Positions 1 through 11,240 of a stretch of 64,000 nt of DNA are shown piece after piece. Numbering within the stretch: the stretch's first letter is position 1; each line of letters starts with the position of its first letter. A model generated the notes under the pieces. That model was not told the DNA's origin. It saw nothing but the letters and a program-made list of their open reading frames with translations, and did no database searches. The stretch spans positions 48,469,425-48,533,424 of the forward strand of contig CM077820.1 of NCBI GenBank assembly GCA_039720395.1, written 5' to 3'. The DNA is from Liquidambar formosana (Eukaryota > Streptophyta > Magnoliopsida > Saxifragales > Altingiaceae). The position numbers were made by a program, and so were the translations under genes.

Positions 1-830
1 TAAAAAGAAAAATATAAAATATAAAATAAATGCAAAGCAAAACCAGAGATAAATAATGGTGATAATGGCGATGGTAATGCTGATTACAATATAACTACTG
101 ATAAAAAGAAAAGAAGAAAAAAATTAAAGACAATGCCGTTTACAAAAGGGTAAATTGCAGAAAACTACCCCTAAATTTGGGGTGTGGTTCACTTTGGTAC
201 CCTCAAGTTTAAAAAGCGTCAATTTGGTACCCAGGATTTTAGTTATGTTTCAATTAGGGTCCTGCCATCATGCTCCGTTTGTTGACCAAACGGAAATCTA
301 CTGAAATACTTTGCACGTGACCTCCTTTAGTTACTTTATGCCCTTTTTGCCCTTTTATGTTGGGGAAGGCTATTTTACCCCACTTCCATCATATCTGTCT
401 TAATTTACCCCTAGCCTATGACTATCTAATGGTCATATTTTCACTCAACTCATATATATATATATATATATATATCAAATTTGAAACCCATTCTTGCGCT
501 ACTCTCTCTCTCTCTCTCTTACAAGAAAAGTGGAGCACAGGTTCTTTATTTCCACGGTATTATTTTTATTTTATTTTATTTTATTTCTATATTCAATTAT
601 CTATGTTGTATTAGCTCTAAAACATTATCTTCTACTACATTTTTAAACATGCATATGATAGGTTCAGGTAGCCGAGTTGGTGCAGTGGGTGAATGACCAA
701 CATCAGCGAACTGTATCACTATCACGCAATCTCTATGCTTGCTTTGTCAATTGGCCTGCACTCAAATCTTTCCCTTTCCTTCATCCGTTTCATTCTTAAT
801 AAAATAAGGCGCATATGCTCATCACCCACA

Positions 831-1050
831 ATAAGACATAAAGCACTTATGTTCCATTCACTCCCAGCCATCACTATATTTTCCATGCACATGTTTACAT
901 ATTGTCCACCTATATATATCAAACACTTACACAGTATGAGTAAAATAAGGCAAAAAGCACCTGTTTTCATGCACTCCCATCAATCACTAATATTTTTCAC
1001 GCACATGTTTACGTATTGTCCACCTTTATATATCAAACACTACCAAACAC
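831..1050. repeat. Two-copy tandem repeat, period about 114 bp
   Basis: Bases 831-944 and 945-1050 are diverged copies. Both carry the core CACATGTTTAC followed by TATTGTCCACC and then TATATATCAAACACT. The duplication creates the repeated peptide pattern in a plus-strand reading frame at 693-1241, which is therefore not taken as a gene. Confidence 0.75.
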
Positions 1051-1469
1051 ACACAACCTTTATATCTAAGCATTGTAAAACATCAATAAAAGTCTGCTCG
1101 TTAGTACCAAAGCAACATATTTACTACATATTGTTTCCAAACAGCATCAAAAGGACTTCAAATTGTAATCAGCACCCAAACAACGCTTCAAAAAGTTACT
1201 TACATTGCATTTTCCAAACAGCCCTTCAAAAATTTACCTAATTAAATATAAAAGCTAGAGGTTCCAAATAGCTAATACACACGGCATTACACTTTCTAAA
1301 CTATGAAATAGCATCAAAAAGTTACTATAAACAAAATGCATATTTCTTGTAAATGCCTTCAGTTTGCCTTCAGTCTAGCCTGTATGTTGGCAAAACAATG
1401 CACAGTGTCAAAAAAATGGCAGCAAAAAAATAAAAAATAAAAATAATGGGGACTAATAATGTCAAATAT

Positions 1470-1985
1470 TTACCCGGCTTGCTGGACTACCTTCACTTCC
1501 TTCATTTCCACTAGCTTCACCCCTGCCACCTTTTCCCCTGCTTTCACCCATGGCACCCCTTCCCCTGCTTTCACCCATGGCACTCCTAGTACACTATCAT
1601 CCTCTCCATCAACTTCACCCACCCCTCCATCAACTTCACTCACCCCAGACACACTAGCTCCCCCTCCACCAACTCTTCGACTTATAGCCACATCAATCAA
1701 TGTCTCAACATCCTCATTGGCAATTGGCTCACTATCAGTCAAAACATCCTCATCAGGATCCCCAAATAGTATCCTCTCACTCCTCACACTATCCTCACTA
1801 TCACTACCACTTTCACTACTTTCTTCCATCCCACCATCAACCTCATCTTCCACTCCTACCTCATTAATCACATCTGCCACCTCTCCATCCAACTCATCTT
1901 CCACAGCACCAACCAACCCATTTTCCACATGAAACACATCATAAAAAACCCTGTACATCATAAAAAACAACAAATTGGGGACCAC
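1470..1985 (-). other. Acidic open reading frame inside the MULE-like element
   Basis: This is an uninterrupted 171-codon minus-strand frame, strongly acidic in the middle (runs of E, D, S and G) with two copies of the nonapeptide GVPWVKAGE near the C-terminal end, produced by a 27-bp tandem duplication around 1540-1590. No family was recognised. Plant MURA transposases often carry an acidic segment between an N-terminal domain and the catalytic core, so this could be a remnant of one, but no catalytic motif is present. It may equally be a chance frame in skewed-composition DNA. Confidence 0.25.
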
Positions 1986-2689
1986 ACTGTCACCCGCAAA
2001 CCCAACAATGTCACTCTCATAAAAAACAACAAATTATTGACAATGTTTGTGATGTCATTGCATTTATTTTCAGTTGTATAACAGTAAAGAATATGTGAAT
2101 TCATTAGATTTTGGTATCTATAAAAATCATTACTAAATATACGACTGAAGTTGCAGAAAAATTACTAAAAATGCTTGAAATCACAAATTAAAAAGCAATT
2201 TCATGACTTTCACAACGTGAACCCCATGCAAACCATGCAACTACGCATCTTCTTGTGTATGTACATAGAAAACCCAAACAAATTGAAAAAAATTCTAATG
2301 TTCTCCTTAACCTTGAAACCACTTGTATATACATAGAAACCCTAAATTTTTCTGCAAAAATGGGGGCAATTTAATTGACCTATTAACCATAATCTGAACC
2401 CCTAAAACTAATTTAAATAAAAAATAAATAAAAAAGAAACAGAAAAAAGGAACAATTACAAACCTGATTACCCGTTTAGTCGTGTCCCTGTTCTAGTTGT
2501 GTGGAGCGATTAGGCGAAACTCATGAATCAGTGTCGCAAAGCTTCACTTTCATACAAGTGAAGACACTAAAAAGATAACTTCAATCCTTCACTCCGATTT
2601 CAGAAGAGGTTTTTCAAAGTTTTGAGATTATCGTTTTCATCTTCCACCGAGCAAATCGAGATCGACGTCGAGTTTTGAGAGCAGATCAT

Positions 2690-2860
2690 GCTGATCGAGC
2701 AAATCAAGCAGATGGAGATGGAGATCGAGATCGAGATCGAGAACAAGATCGAGAGAAAGAGAAAGAGAGAAAGAGAGATATATAGAGAGAGAGAAAGAGA
2801 GTAGTTTGGGTTTTGGGTTTTCGGCTGATGGAGAGAAAGAGAGATAGAGAGAGAGTGAGT
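2690..2860. repeat. GA/AGATCG-rich low-complexity tract
   Basis: The tract has GAGATCGAGATC-type repeats followed by (GA)n and GAGAAAGA runs. It generates several long but meaningless frames of S, L and I on the minus strand. It lies near the right TIR of the MULE-like element, where a promoter or leader would sit if transcription runs on the minus strand. Confidence 0.7.
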
Positions 2861-3119
2861 TGAGTCGGCGTGTGAGAACAAAAGGCAAAGTCAGCAGAGA
2901 TTCCTGAAAATAGCGTGAAATATTATTGGCTTCAAAACGCAGTCGTTTTGCATGAAGGGTAAATAACGTCATTTTATCACTGCCGTTAACGCCGTTATTG
3001 ATTTTCAGTCAAAGAAAATCCTGGGTACCAAATTGACGCTTTTAAACTTGAGGGTACCAAAGTGAACCACACCCCAAACTTAGGGGTAGTTTTCTGCAAT
3101 TTACCCTTTACAAAATAAC

Positions 3120-3280
3120 TACTGGAATCAACATGACAACAAAAAGCAAGGAAAGTCTCTTCGCAAGCATACCTCCCCCTCTTAGCTATTAAAGGATCTG
3201 AGGTTTTGTTCTTCTTCTCCTTGGTTAAAACCAATAAGCATGTGTATTATTCACCTGCAGATCACGTGTAGGAACGAATA
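3120..3280 (-). repeat. Copy 1 of a diverged duplicated segment (other copy 7640-7815)
   Basis: This segment matches 7640-7815 over its core, including CGCAAGCATACCT and GTTCTTCTTC. On the minus strand both copies can be read as a short frame with EEEQ followed by a possible splice donor (AG|GTATGCTTGC), so it may be the first exon or leader of an unidentified gene present twice. The MULE-like element and the TRIM flank copy 1 on either side. No product was recognised. Confidence 0.5.
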
Positions 3281-3282
3281 TG

Positions 3283-3817
3283 TGTTGAGGTTTACGTGTG
3301 GATTTGTCCTACATTGGAAAAATAGAAGAAAGAAAGGGTCTTAGTATACAAGTAATGGGTTTACCACCAATAGGTTGTGTGGGTATGAGTTTCAGACTTC
3401 TATATTGGGCCTTGTTGTGTTGGGTTTTGGTTCTCCCCTATCTCCCTAACAATTGGTATCAAAGCCGATGGCTGACGGTCATGGGTGCTCCTCTCTAGTA
3501 TTGATCTGGTGTTCCATGAGCCTGACACGGGTCCACTTGGCAAGAGCCAAATGAATTAAGCATAATGCTTGTGAAAAGTTGTGGATTGAACTCAAGGAGG
3601 AGTTGAGTTCAATGTGGTTTACACATGAAAGGAGAAATTATTGAGGTTCACATGTGGGTTTGTCCCACATCAAAAGAATAGAAGAAAGAAATGGTCTTAA
3701 TATACACGTAATGAGATTAGCACCAATAGGCTTAAGCCTTTTGTGTGGATATGAGTTCTAGACTTGCATATTGGGTATTGTTGTGTTTGATTTTGGGACT
3801 CCCTTATCTCCCAAACA
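3283..3817 (+). mobile_element. TRIM (miniature LTR retrotransposon), complete with TSD
   Basis: Two related LTRs, 3283-3451 (169 bp) and 3639-3817 (179 bp), enclose about 187 bp without coding capacity. A primer binding site for initiator tRNA-Met, TGGTATCAAAGCC, lies at 3454-3466, two bases after LTR1. A purine-rich tract, AAAGGAGAAAT (3628-3638), directly precedes LTR2. The element is flanked by the 5-bp direct repeat ATATG (3278-3282 and 3818-3822). LTR2 starts TA instead of TG and the LTRs have clearly diverged, so it is an old copy. Such elements must be mobilised by proteins supplied elsewhere. Confidence 0.88.
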
Positions 3818-4087
3818 ATATGAGAATCAAAACTGTATAAGAATGAATACAAGACTAAACAATATGTAGACACCTTAATTTGTATTGGTTGTCATTTTAA
3901 GTCTCGGGGCCCGATGATGAAGTTTGGCACTATTAAAGACTTTATTGGATCACCTTTAATAAGTAGATATCATCACGTATTTTGCTTTACACACACTTAC
4001 TTTGTACAAACACCTTTAAATTTTAAAAATCACACTTTTACTTTATATACACTCCATAATACCTAAACCAACCCTAACACTAACTCC

Positions 4088-4500
4088 AAAAAGTTCGGTA
4101 TATTTGAGCAAAATATATTGTATTTTTTTAGTACATTATAATTGGACAATTACAAAAATTTTAGTTGGTATGTCCCGAACGATGTTAAAATGTTTAAAAT
4201 GTGTGGTAGAAACAGTTTAAACATTTTAGATTTGTTTGGTATACCAAGTCTTAATCAACCGTGGTTCACAAATGAAATTCAATTTCTTTTTATGGGGAAA
4301 AAAGTTCAATACATTTGAACTGAACATATTGTATTTGTTTAGTATATTGTGACTGAACAATTGTAAAAAATTTAGTCGGAATATCCCAAATAATTTTAAA
4401 ATGTTTGGTTGAAACGATATAAACATTTTAGATTTTCGGTATAGCAGGCCTGAATAAAATATGATTCATAAACAAAACTCAGCAACTTTTGATAAGAAAA
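4088..4500. repeat. Two-copy diverged tandem repeat, period about 210 bp
   Basis: Copies start near 4091 and 4302. Both contain an AAAAAGTTC start, ATATTGTATTT, ACAATT.TAAAAA and TTTTAAAATGT blocks in the same order, with many substitutions. Confidence 0.65.
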
Positions 4501-5541
4501 AACACATCCTTTCATCACTAGAAACATTTGAACCGACTATTTGCTCGTCCATTGTTAAAAAAAAGTGTAATAAACATGAACAATAGTATATGTTTAAAAG
4601 ATATTATAGATTACTGGTTAGGGTTTGTGAGATTTTAAGGATTTATGAATGAAAGGAGCAAGGGTTTTTGAGTGAGAGAGTTTTCATGATTATGGTTGTG
4701 TAGTGGGTGTGTAGAGCAAATTTATGTTTTTATTTAAATCACTTTGTTTTTAACAATCATTTTTCTCAATGATATAATAGTGATAAAAAATTTCATTATG
4801 TGGTGTGTGTAAAAGAAAAAAATGTTTTGTAAGTAGCCACACCCATTAAAGTCATGATAGGTGTCTGGCATTGTGCATGTGAGAGAGATACAAGTGTTAT
4901 TTATTATTTGGTAAATGAATAAACCAGAGGGGTAGTTTAGGTACAGTAAAATAAATCAAAAATTCTTTCAATGCTTTTGACTAGAAATGGTAAATTTGTC
5001 CCATTAAAGATTTTGATATTTGAATGTCGTGGAACCAACAAAAATCTCTCTGGCAATAGCACCAACCAATACTTTTCATTTTCTTTTCGAACTCATATCA
5101 AACATGGTCTGTAGACGGTAAAAGAGTATATCTAATTATCTAATCCGTAATGTAGAAAATTACAAAAATAAAATTCAGAAATTAGATCTTGATTCCACAA
5201 ATTTTTTTTTTGTTTTTTTGTTTTTTTGTTTTTTTTACGGTGGTTTTGCTAATGATTGAAGCAGGATCAAATTTCAACTATTACAATTAAAATTATTTTA
5301 ACTTACATATGTTAGGGAATACGTTAACTACACGAATGATATGCTTGCTATTAAAACAACAAGTTGTTTCGTTAAATTTAAATTTTGTACACCAAATGAG
5401 AGTTTTTAAAAACTTAAGTACGTACGCATGTTAATAGATATGATACGCATATCTACTAACTATGGCAAGAAGCCAAAATAATACATATATCGAAAGACTA
5501 TATAAAAATTACATATTAAAACACTTGCCTTGTTTATCTTG

Positions 5542-5547
<6 letters not shown>

Positions 5548-5593
<46 letters not shown>
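5548..5593. repeat. (TA)n microsatellite
   Basis: This is an almost perfect run of alternating TA of about 45 bases. Confidence 0.9.
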
Positions 5594-5595
<2 letters not shown>

Positions 5596-7639
5596 ATTTA
5601 ACCAAACCCTCGCTGTTGTTGGTTGGTCTAGAATTTACATAAAAACCTTTATTTTGTCCATATTTGCTTTAAGTAATCACATAAGGGTAATTTTTTCAAT
5701 TTAACAAACAAATTTAGTTACCAAAAGTTTTAAATCTCATCTAGGGCATGATAAGTGACTTGGAGGCCTTGGTATGAATATTAGGTGCTTAGATTCATTT
5801 GATGGTGGTATGTGGTGATATTGGTGTATATGGGGTTTTATTTTTTACTTCATTGCATTCATTTTCAAAAATTTTAAGATCCGTTCGAACGGACGGTTTA
5901 AGTTTAGGTCCATTAATCAAATGACTTGTAACCCAAGAGTTTATTTATTCCATGGAGACTCAGTGTAGACACCCCATTTTAATTTCATACCCCTTCACTT
6001 CACCTTCTTATCCTTGACATGAAGCTTATGATCGCATGCATCTTTTGATATTTTTTTTGGCTTACCATTTATTATGTTTGTATCTTTTATAGAGTGGGGA
6101 ACATGTCCATATGAGTTCTGATGGAGTTTGGATGAATAGGATTGGGGAAATAGAGCGTTGTGGTTGGGCATCTTTATCATTTTACCTCCTAAAATATCCG
6201 TTTGTCCTCCGATTGTCGCCTAGTGAGTTCTGCTAAATAATCTCAGGGACATGCAGAATCTCTTTGTAAGGTTAGCTTAAGATTTGATTAATTTCTAATT
6301 AGGTTTGCTCAAGAATGATCCACAAAAGCCTTTTTTAACCCTTAGATTTCGATTTTTCCAAAAGATGCTTTTCAAACTTGGTTCTGTTTTCAAAACCAAG
6401 GGTCTGTTTGGGAATCTCAGGATTTGGGCCAGAGATGAAAAAAAATTTAAATAAAAACCCTTATTCACAAATCCCCAAATAAAAATTTTCCACTAGAATA
6501 TTTTGACAAAAAATCATAACCCAACGTATCCCCAATTTTCATCCTCAAATCAATTGTTTAAATTTTCCAAATCAGAACCCTAACTCCAAAAACTATCAAT
6601 TCTCATCAAAATAATTTTTCTTTTTGTTTCAAAACCCTTAAATGTCTCGCTTACAGAAAATAACTTGTTTGATTAGAATAAAAAACAGTAGATTGAAGAA
6701 GGAGAAGGAGAAATATAAGAAAAGGATGAAGATGATGACCACTTGATGATGGAGACATGTGCGACTTGTAGAGGAGATGTAGAGAGGGTTTGTAATGGTT
6801 CAGGAGAAAGAAGGGAAGAAAAAAGAGGAGCAGATCTGGGTGAAGAAAGAAGAGGAGGAGATATACAGCTTCAAAAGTACTTGCGTGAGTCGATTTTTAA
6901 TAAAAATGCTGAACCAACTTCTTTAAACCAACAACTTGTTGGAATGCACTCAACCGGATTTTAGGCCTCAAATAAGAATAAAGTAAAACCAGCTAAGTGG
7001 CTTCAAGGTGGTTACTAAACGCGGGCCCGACTTAGTCGGTTTCTATCAAATTTCAACAAATTCACTAAGATTGAGTGTTCTTCATTAAAATTTGAAATTT
7101 TTAAGTTAGAATTTAAAATCAATGGCATTTTCAAAAAAAAAAAAAGAAAGAAGGGGGATGAATTTGAACTTAAAACGGTGGATGCGCTTTTTTAAGCGTA
7201 GGAGGAAGTACCAGAGGTTGACAAGCAAGGCCACAGGGCCACGAGGTGAACTAATGTGTAAGGGCATAAATTTGGATCCAATGAGCCTAGGGTATAGGTT
7301 GACTTTAAACTCAGCATCATCCTCTAACTTGGGCAAAATGAGACTCCTAATCAATTGAATGTGTGCACATAAATCATATTTTTCTTTTACAAATGGGTAT
7401 CAGGGTATGTGGCGCCATGCTCATAAATCGATGGTGACGAACATGTAGGGATGTAAGGCTGTTAAGATTTCCATTAGGCTAGTAGTGGAAAGCAACCAAA
7501 ATACTCAGCAACTATTGACGCAATTGAAATAAGTAAATAAATAATCATGTCTTCCATCTCCGACTAATGTGTTTTTCCCCGTTTTCTTTTTCAGTTTCAG
7601 AAAATAAGAGTCAAAGCAAAAACCAAAGAGCAAAAACTA

Positions 7640-7815
7640 CAACGATGACAACAACAAAATAACAACTAAAAATCAACTTGACAATTTGAAATAGGAAAGG
7701 CTTTTCGCAAGCATACCTTCCTCTCTCAGCTATCCGACTAGCAGAGTTTTTGTTCTTCTTCCGCTTGGCTCAAACCAGTCATAAGATGTGGTCAGATCAA
7801 TTCTAAGAACGAATG
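7640..7815 (-). repeat. Copy 2 of a diverged duplicated segment (other copy 3120-3280)
   Basis: It shares the blocks CGCAAGCATACCT, TCTCAGCTAT and GTTCTTCTTC, in order, with 3120-3280. See that entry for the possible exon reading. Bases 7816-8220 continue without a recognisable gene. Confidence 0.5.
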
Positions 7816-8250
7816 AGAGAATCACAACAGCGAATGAGTAGAAGACTTAGACGGTAGCTATGGATGCCAAAATGAGGAATAGAGAGACTAAGCCAGAACA
7901 GAGAGAAAGCATAAACTGTTTTATGTCCCCTTACAAATAAATAGAGGGTTGCACTTGATGATACAACGCACATGAAGCTAGCGTAACAGTGAGATACCAT
8001 TTTGAAGAATGACTGTTAAATCACAGCCACCCATTGTGTTGACAAGTCACATAGCAAAGTTTGATGATCAATCACTCACTGATTCACTGTTATATTGATT
8101 CATGCCTTTTTTTACGGAATGGAAAATTTAAGGTCTTGATTACTGTGAAGGCGTGAATGATGGGACTTGGGAGATTGTCATCCTTGCATATTTTCACCGG
8201 GAAATACTAGTTAGACTCACACTTTACTCTATACTTTGTTTTACTATATA

Positions 8251-8364
8251 AATTTAGTTTTGTTTCAATTTTTAGGATTTAACCACATCAGTGGATCCTA
8301 CAACTTGAATTTAGTCTTGTTTCAATTTTTAGAATTTAATCATATTAATGGGTCCTACAACTTT
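8251..8364. repeat. Two-copy tandem repeat, period 57 bp
   Basis: Both units begin AATTTAGT(T/C)TTGTTTCAA, continue with TTTTTAG(G/A)ATTTAA and end in CCTACAACTT. Copies start at 8251 and 8308. Confidence 0.75.
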
Positions 8365-8488
8365 ATACCCCTTATAATCTCATTGTAAGAAAAAATGTGA
8401 GACTAACTAAGATTTACCTTTTTTTTAGACGAAGATATCAAAGCATTGGGTCCCAATCCACTAGATTCCTAGAAAGATAAGTTGGGAT

Positions 8489-8729
8489 AAGGATGGTAGC
8501 ACTTAACCATGTCATTCATCCCACCTTGCCCTTTTATCTTCTTAAACGGTAATGACATCTCTCTGTGGCCAGGCGTAGCCTCTTACTTCACTCGTTCCTG
8601 CCTTTGAATGCCGTCATCTCACTATTTTGAAGGCCAAGAAGAATTCGATTAAAAAATTATACAAATAAGGACTGTGGCACCACTGTAAACCATGAAACAC
8701 ATAAACTTTGAATTCACAATGTCTAGGAA
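8489..8729. repeat. Direct repeat A, copy 1 (copy 2 at 10131-10352)
   Basis: This is about 230 bp of high similarity to 10131-10352, sharing the blocks CTCTGTGGCCAGGCGTAGCC and TATACAAATAAGGACTGTGG. The spacing is about 1.64 kb, both copies in the same orientation. No coding content was recognised. Confidence 0.85.
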
Positions 8730-8940
8730 TGAAATTAAAACTATTTTGTATTGGATTGAATTCATTAATACCATATTCATATTCTCGTTCCCATAACCAT
8801 CTCGTCAAAATTTTAAAAAAGAAAGAAAGAAAGAATGAAACCCAATAGAAATTGACGGTGATCAATTACTGTCACGTTGACTCGAGTCATGCCTTTTCCT
8901 CTTCTTTTCTTTTCTTTATTACTTTAAAATTGACGGTGGT

Positions 8941-9145
8941 TGCCCTTGCGGGTTGGTTGAACGGTCAAATCTTGGATGTACTTTTCAGATATTATTGTTT
9001 TAACTTTCAATCTCTCGCAATTATCATTGCCTGTGTGAATATAGAGTGTTTTACACAGGTCATTAGGAGATTAGTTTCGGCTGAAATCTCAGCGCGAGTA
9101 AAGCCTATGATTCCCCTAATAGTTAATAAAAAAAAAAAAAAAAAA
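8941..9145 (+). mobile_element. SINE-like retroposon with poly(A) tail and 12-bp TSD
   Basis: A 205-bp segment ends in a run of 18-19 A. It is flanked by ATTGACGGTGGT (8929-8940) and ATTGATGGTGGT (9146-9157), a target duplication with one mismatch. Near its 5' end, GGTTGGTTGAACGGTCAA resembles a degenerate tRNA A box and TTTTAACTTTCAATC a degenerate B box about 45 bp further on. No coding capacity. A related copy lies at 9887-10030. Retroposition is clear; the tRNA ancestry is inferred. Confidence 0.7.
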
Positions 9146-9157
9146 ATTGATGGTGGT

Positions 9158-9850
9158 CTTGATTGTCAACCTTCATTCCCACACAACCACCCCCAGGGCA
9201 AGTAATTTGCAGGTCATCACTCTCTTAAGCCAATTTAATTACTATTAATAATTAATTCTAGGGTAAGACTATCCTTAAATATGTTTAAATAAAGAAGATG
9301 AAAATGGAGAAGCCGTTTGATGTGCTTTGTGGGTGTTATTGATATTCCACCATCAAATGAATCCACTGAAAACCGATAAATTAATCCGGGCAAATTAGGG
9401 AAAAACAAAGAAAAGAAAACAATAAATCAATAACTTGCTATTTAAAAATATTTAGTTTATTAGTTAATATAGAGAAGTCATGTGGTCTGCGTGCTAGAGA
9501 TATTCAATCATCAGATGAATCCATTGGAATCCGAAAAATTAACGCTGACAAATTAGTGGGGTGGGGAAGAATTAAGGATCAATCTAATAGTTCTCTAGTC
9601 TCTACTTGAAGATATTTAACTTAAATTATATTTTATAAGGCTAAATACAAGATTACGTTAACCTTTTATGCCTTTCACACTACAATTATGAAGCCACGAA
9701 CAACTTGCAACTTTAAAGTATTTAAATTAAATATATATGTTACGGATAAATACAAGACTTTTGTTTTTCAACCTTTCACACTGCACATTAACTAAAAAAT
9801 ATAAAGAAAGTAGAAATCATGTGGGAGTTACGGATAGTCTTCCGATGAAC
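9158..9850. repeat. Unit 1 of a diverged duplication (unit 2 at 11640-12640)
   Basis: Shared blocks in the same order include TTTAATTACTATT, AAAGAAGAT..AA, ATGAATCCACTGAA, a GACAAATT motif and CTTTCACACT. The ATGAATCC / GACAAATTAG block also occurs twice within each unit (about 9350, 9520, 11845, 12100). No gene was recognised. Unit 2 later received the LINE insertion at 12142-12456. Confidence 0.6.
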
Positions 9851-9886
9851 AAATTAAATGCAACAACTAGCTACATAAAGGTATAT

Positions 9887-10030
9887 GTATGTTAGTTGAG
9901 TGGTCAAGTTTTAGTTGTACTCTTTAAAGATCATCATTTCAATTACTCGCAAGTCGCAACTATAGTTGCAAGTATATATATATGAAACGTTTTATATGAG
10001 CTATTAAGAGATTAGTCTAAACTAAAACAT
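9887..10030 (+). mobile_element. Second, diverged SINE-like copy
   Basis: It resembles 8941-9130: GTTAGTTGAGTGGTCAA, a CAATT.CTCGCAA block, then a GTTTTA.A and GAGATTAGT block in the same order. No poly(A) tail or target duplication is visible, so it is older or truncated. Confidence 0.45.
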
Positions 10031-10041
10031 TGATTCAAATA

Positions 10042-10155
10042 GGATTTAGATCCTCTCTAGTCTGTTAAGGACCAGTTCCCTCCAGTCTACGGCTCGCACT
10101 GCACCACCCATTTTGAGCAGATCGAACGACTAGCACTTAACCAAGTCATTCATCC
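10042..10155. repeat. Arm 1 of an imperfect inverted repeat (arm 2 at 10690-10810)
   Basis: GATCCTCTC, TCCCTCCA(G/A)TCTACGGCTC, GATCGAACG and GCACTTAACCA appear in this order here and as the reverse complement at 10690-10810. The arms enclose direct repeat A copy 2. This may be the terminal repeat of a DNA transposon, but no target duplication was found. Confidence 0.6.
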
Positions 10156-10352
10156 CACTTCGCCCTTTTATCTTCTTAAACAGTAATGACATCTCTCTGT
10201 GGCCAGGCGTAGCCTCTCACCGTCACTCATTCCTGCCTTTATCTCACTACTTTGAAGGCCAAGAAGAATTCGAATAAAAAATTATACAAATAAGGACTGT
10301 GGCACTACTGTAAACCATGAAACACATAAACTTCGAATTCACAGTGTCTAGG
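10131..10352. repeat. Direct repeat A, copy 2
   Basis: See 8489-8729. This copy lacks a few bases around 10220-10240 relative to copy 1. Confidence 0.85.
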
Positions 10353-10689
10353 GAAGGCTGACGTCTACATGAGGGGGAAGCAATCGTACGAGCTTTGCCC
10401 CTTGCTTCAAAGGTGAATCTAGGGAGTCATGACCATGAATACTTGAATCCAACTCTCTCAAAAAATTGCGAAAAGATTTAAGTATAAAATATGACGATAA
10501 ACTGCTATGGGGGAAAAAATGTTTCATGGCATTGGATTAATGTGCCATGACATTTTTTTTTTTTCCACCGGTGGAGTTTGATCGCCGTCACCGAACAATG
10601 ACCGAAATTGGAGAATGGATGAGGGCTTCAGTTGAGGTATTCCTCTGTCACATCAATTGTTTACCGTTGAGAAGATAACGGGGTACCTA

Positions 10690-10810
10690 TTAGTGGGATA
10701 AATGACATGGTTAAGTGCAAGCCGTTCGATCGCTCAAGCTGAGGTGGCATGCTGTGAGCCGTAGATTGGAGGGAATTGGACACAAACAAACTGGAGAGGA
10801 TCTCAAAACC
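10690..10810. repeat. Arm 2 of the inverted repeat (arm 1 at 10042-10155)
   Basis: Reverse complement of 10042-10155 with moderate divergence. It is followed by a run of about 18 A near 10846-10863. Confidence 0.6.
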
Positions 10811-10972
10811 CATTGGGATAAGGTCTGAGATACCTGATTGTTTAATGAAAAAAAAAAAAAAAAAGCTGAGTATATATGCAAAATATGCAAGTATGCAACC
10901 AAACGAATGAAACCCTTGGTATAAGATGCCCATTTCATTTAAGTAATTTATTTTTTGGCTCTTTCCTAGTAA

Positions 10973-11113
10973 GTGTTGATATATATCAAACTACACTCGC
11001 ATTGAAAATTGTAGTTCGTATATTAGTAGGTTATGGGGTACATTCGACCAACGCACGAAGTACAACCCTCAATATATGGTATTAATATAACTTATATCAA
11101 CACGTGCTAACTT
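10973..11113. mobile_element. MITE-like inverted-repeat element, about 140 bp
   Basis: The left end GTGTTGATATATATCAA and the right end, read as reverse complement, GTGTTGATATAAGTTATA pair, and the inner blocks TTGTAGTTCGT and TTGTACTTCGT also pair. The same family appears at about 20327-20473. No coding capacity. Confidence 0.5.
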
Positions 11114-11240
11114 GAGCAAAACTACTCCTTCTTATTGGGTTGTTATAACCAACTGACTTGGTTTATGTTCTACCATTTTGGTTTTAAAGGAATCCTTTGA
11201 TGGTGATGAACTTTCGGGAATGTCTCAAACAAAGAGTTAC

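Larger units (their letters stand above)
148..3106. mobile_element. MULE-like DNA transposon with terminal inverted repeats, 2959 bp
   Basis: The two ends are near-identical inverted repeats of about 92 bp (148-240 and 3015-3106), both starting GGGTAAATTGCAG when read inwards. The element is flanked by a perfect 9-bp direct repeat, TTTACAAAA, at 139-147 and 3107-3115. Long TIRs plus a 9-bp target duplication are the hallmark of Mutator-like elements. No transposase with recognisable MULE or zinc-finger domains was found inside, so it is probably non-autonomous or decayed. Inside are a tandem repeat (831-1050), an acidic reading frame on the minus strand (1470-1985) and a GA-rich stretch (about 2690-2860). 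The TIRs differ at only a few positions, which suggests a fairly recent insertion. Confidence 0.88.
3823..7639. other. Intergenic, no gene recognised
   Basis: This is AT-rich DNA with no reading frame that resembles a known family. It contains a diverged tandem repeat (4088-4500), a T-rich stretch near 5200-5240 and a TA microsatellite (about 5548-5593). The segment beginning at about 6405, GGGTCTGTTTGGGAATC, resembles the start of plant hAT or Mutator-like elements, but I found no convincing matching end or target duplication. Short frames at 6743-6964 and 7106-7358 show no domain and are not taken as genes. Confidence 0.6.

Noticed and set aside
665..692. tRNA-like GTAGCCGAGTTGGTGCAGTG
   Set aside because: It resembles an A box, but there is no B box, acceptor stem or anticodon arm that folds.
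693..1241. 182-codon plus-strand open frame
   Set aside because: It spans the 114-bp tandem repeat inside the MULE-like element, has no domain and has biased composition; the frame is explained by the repeat.
1459..1932. 157-codon Ser/Thr/Pro-rich plus-strand frame
   Set aside because: It is the antisense shadow of the acidic minus-strand frame, with no domain of its own.
2600..2972. Two overlapping minus-strand frames rich in Ser, Leu and Ile
   Set aside because: They are translations of the GA/GATC low-complexity tract near the right TIR.
6405..7035. DNA transposon starting GGGTCTGTTTGG and ending near CGCGGGCCC
   Set aside because: The ends match only loosely and flanking bases do not form a duplication.
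7106..7358. Overlapping frames on both strands of 78-82 codons
   Set aside because: No recognised domain, no splice context, and an A/T run at one end.
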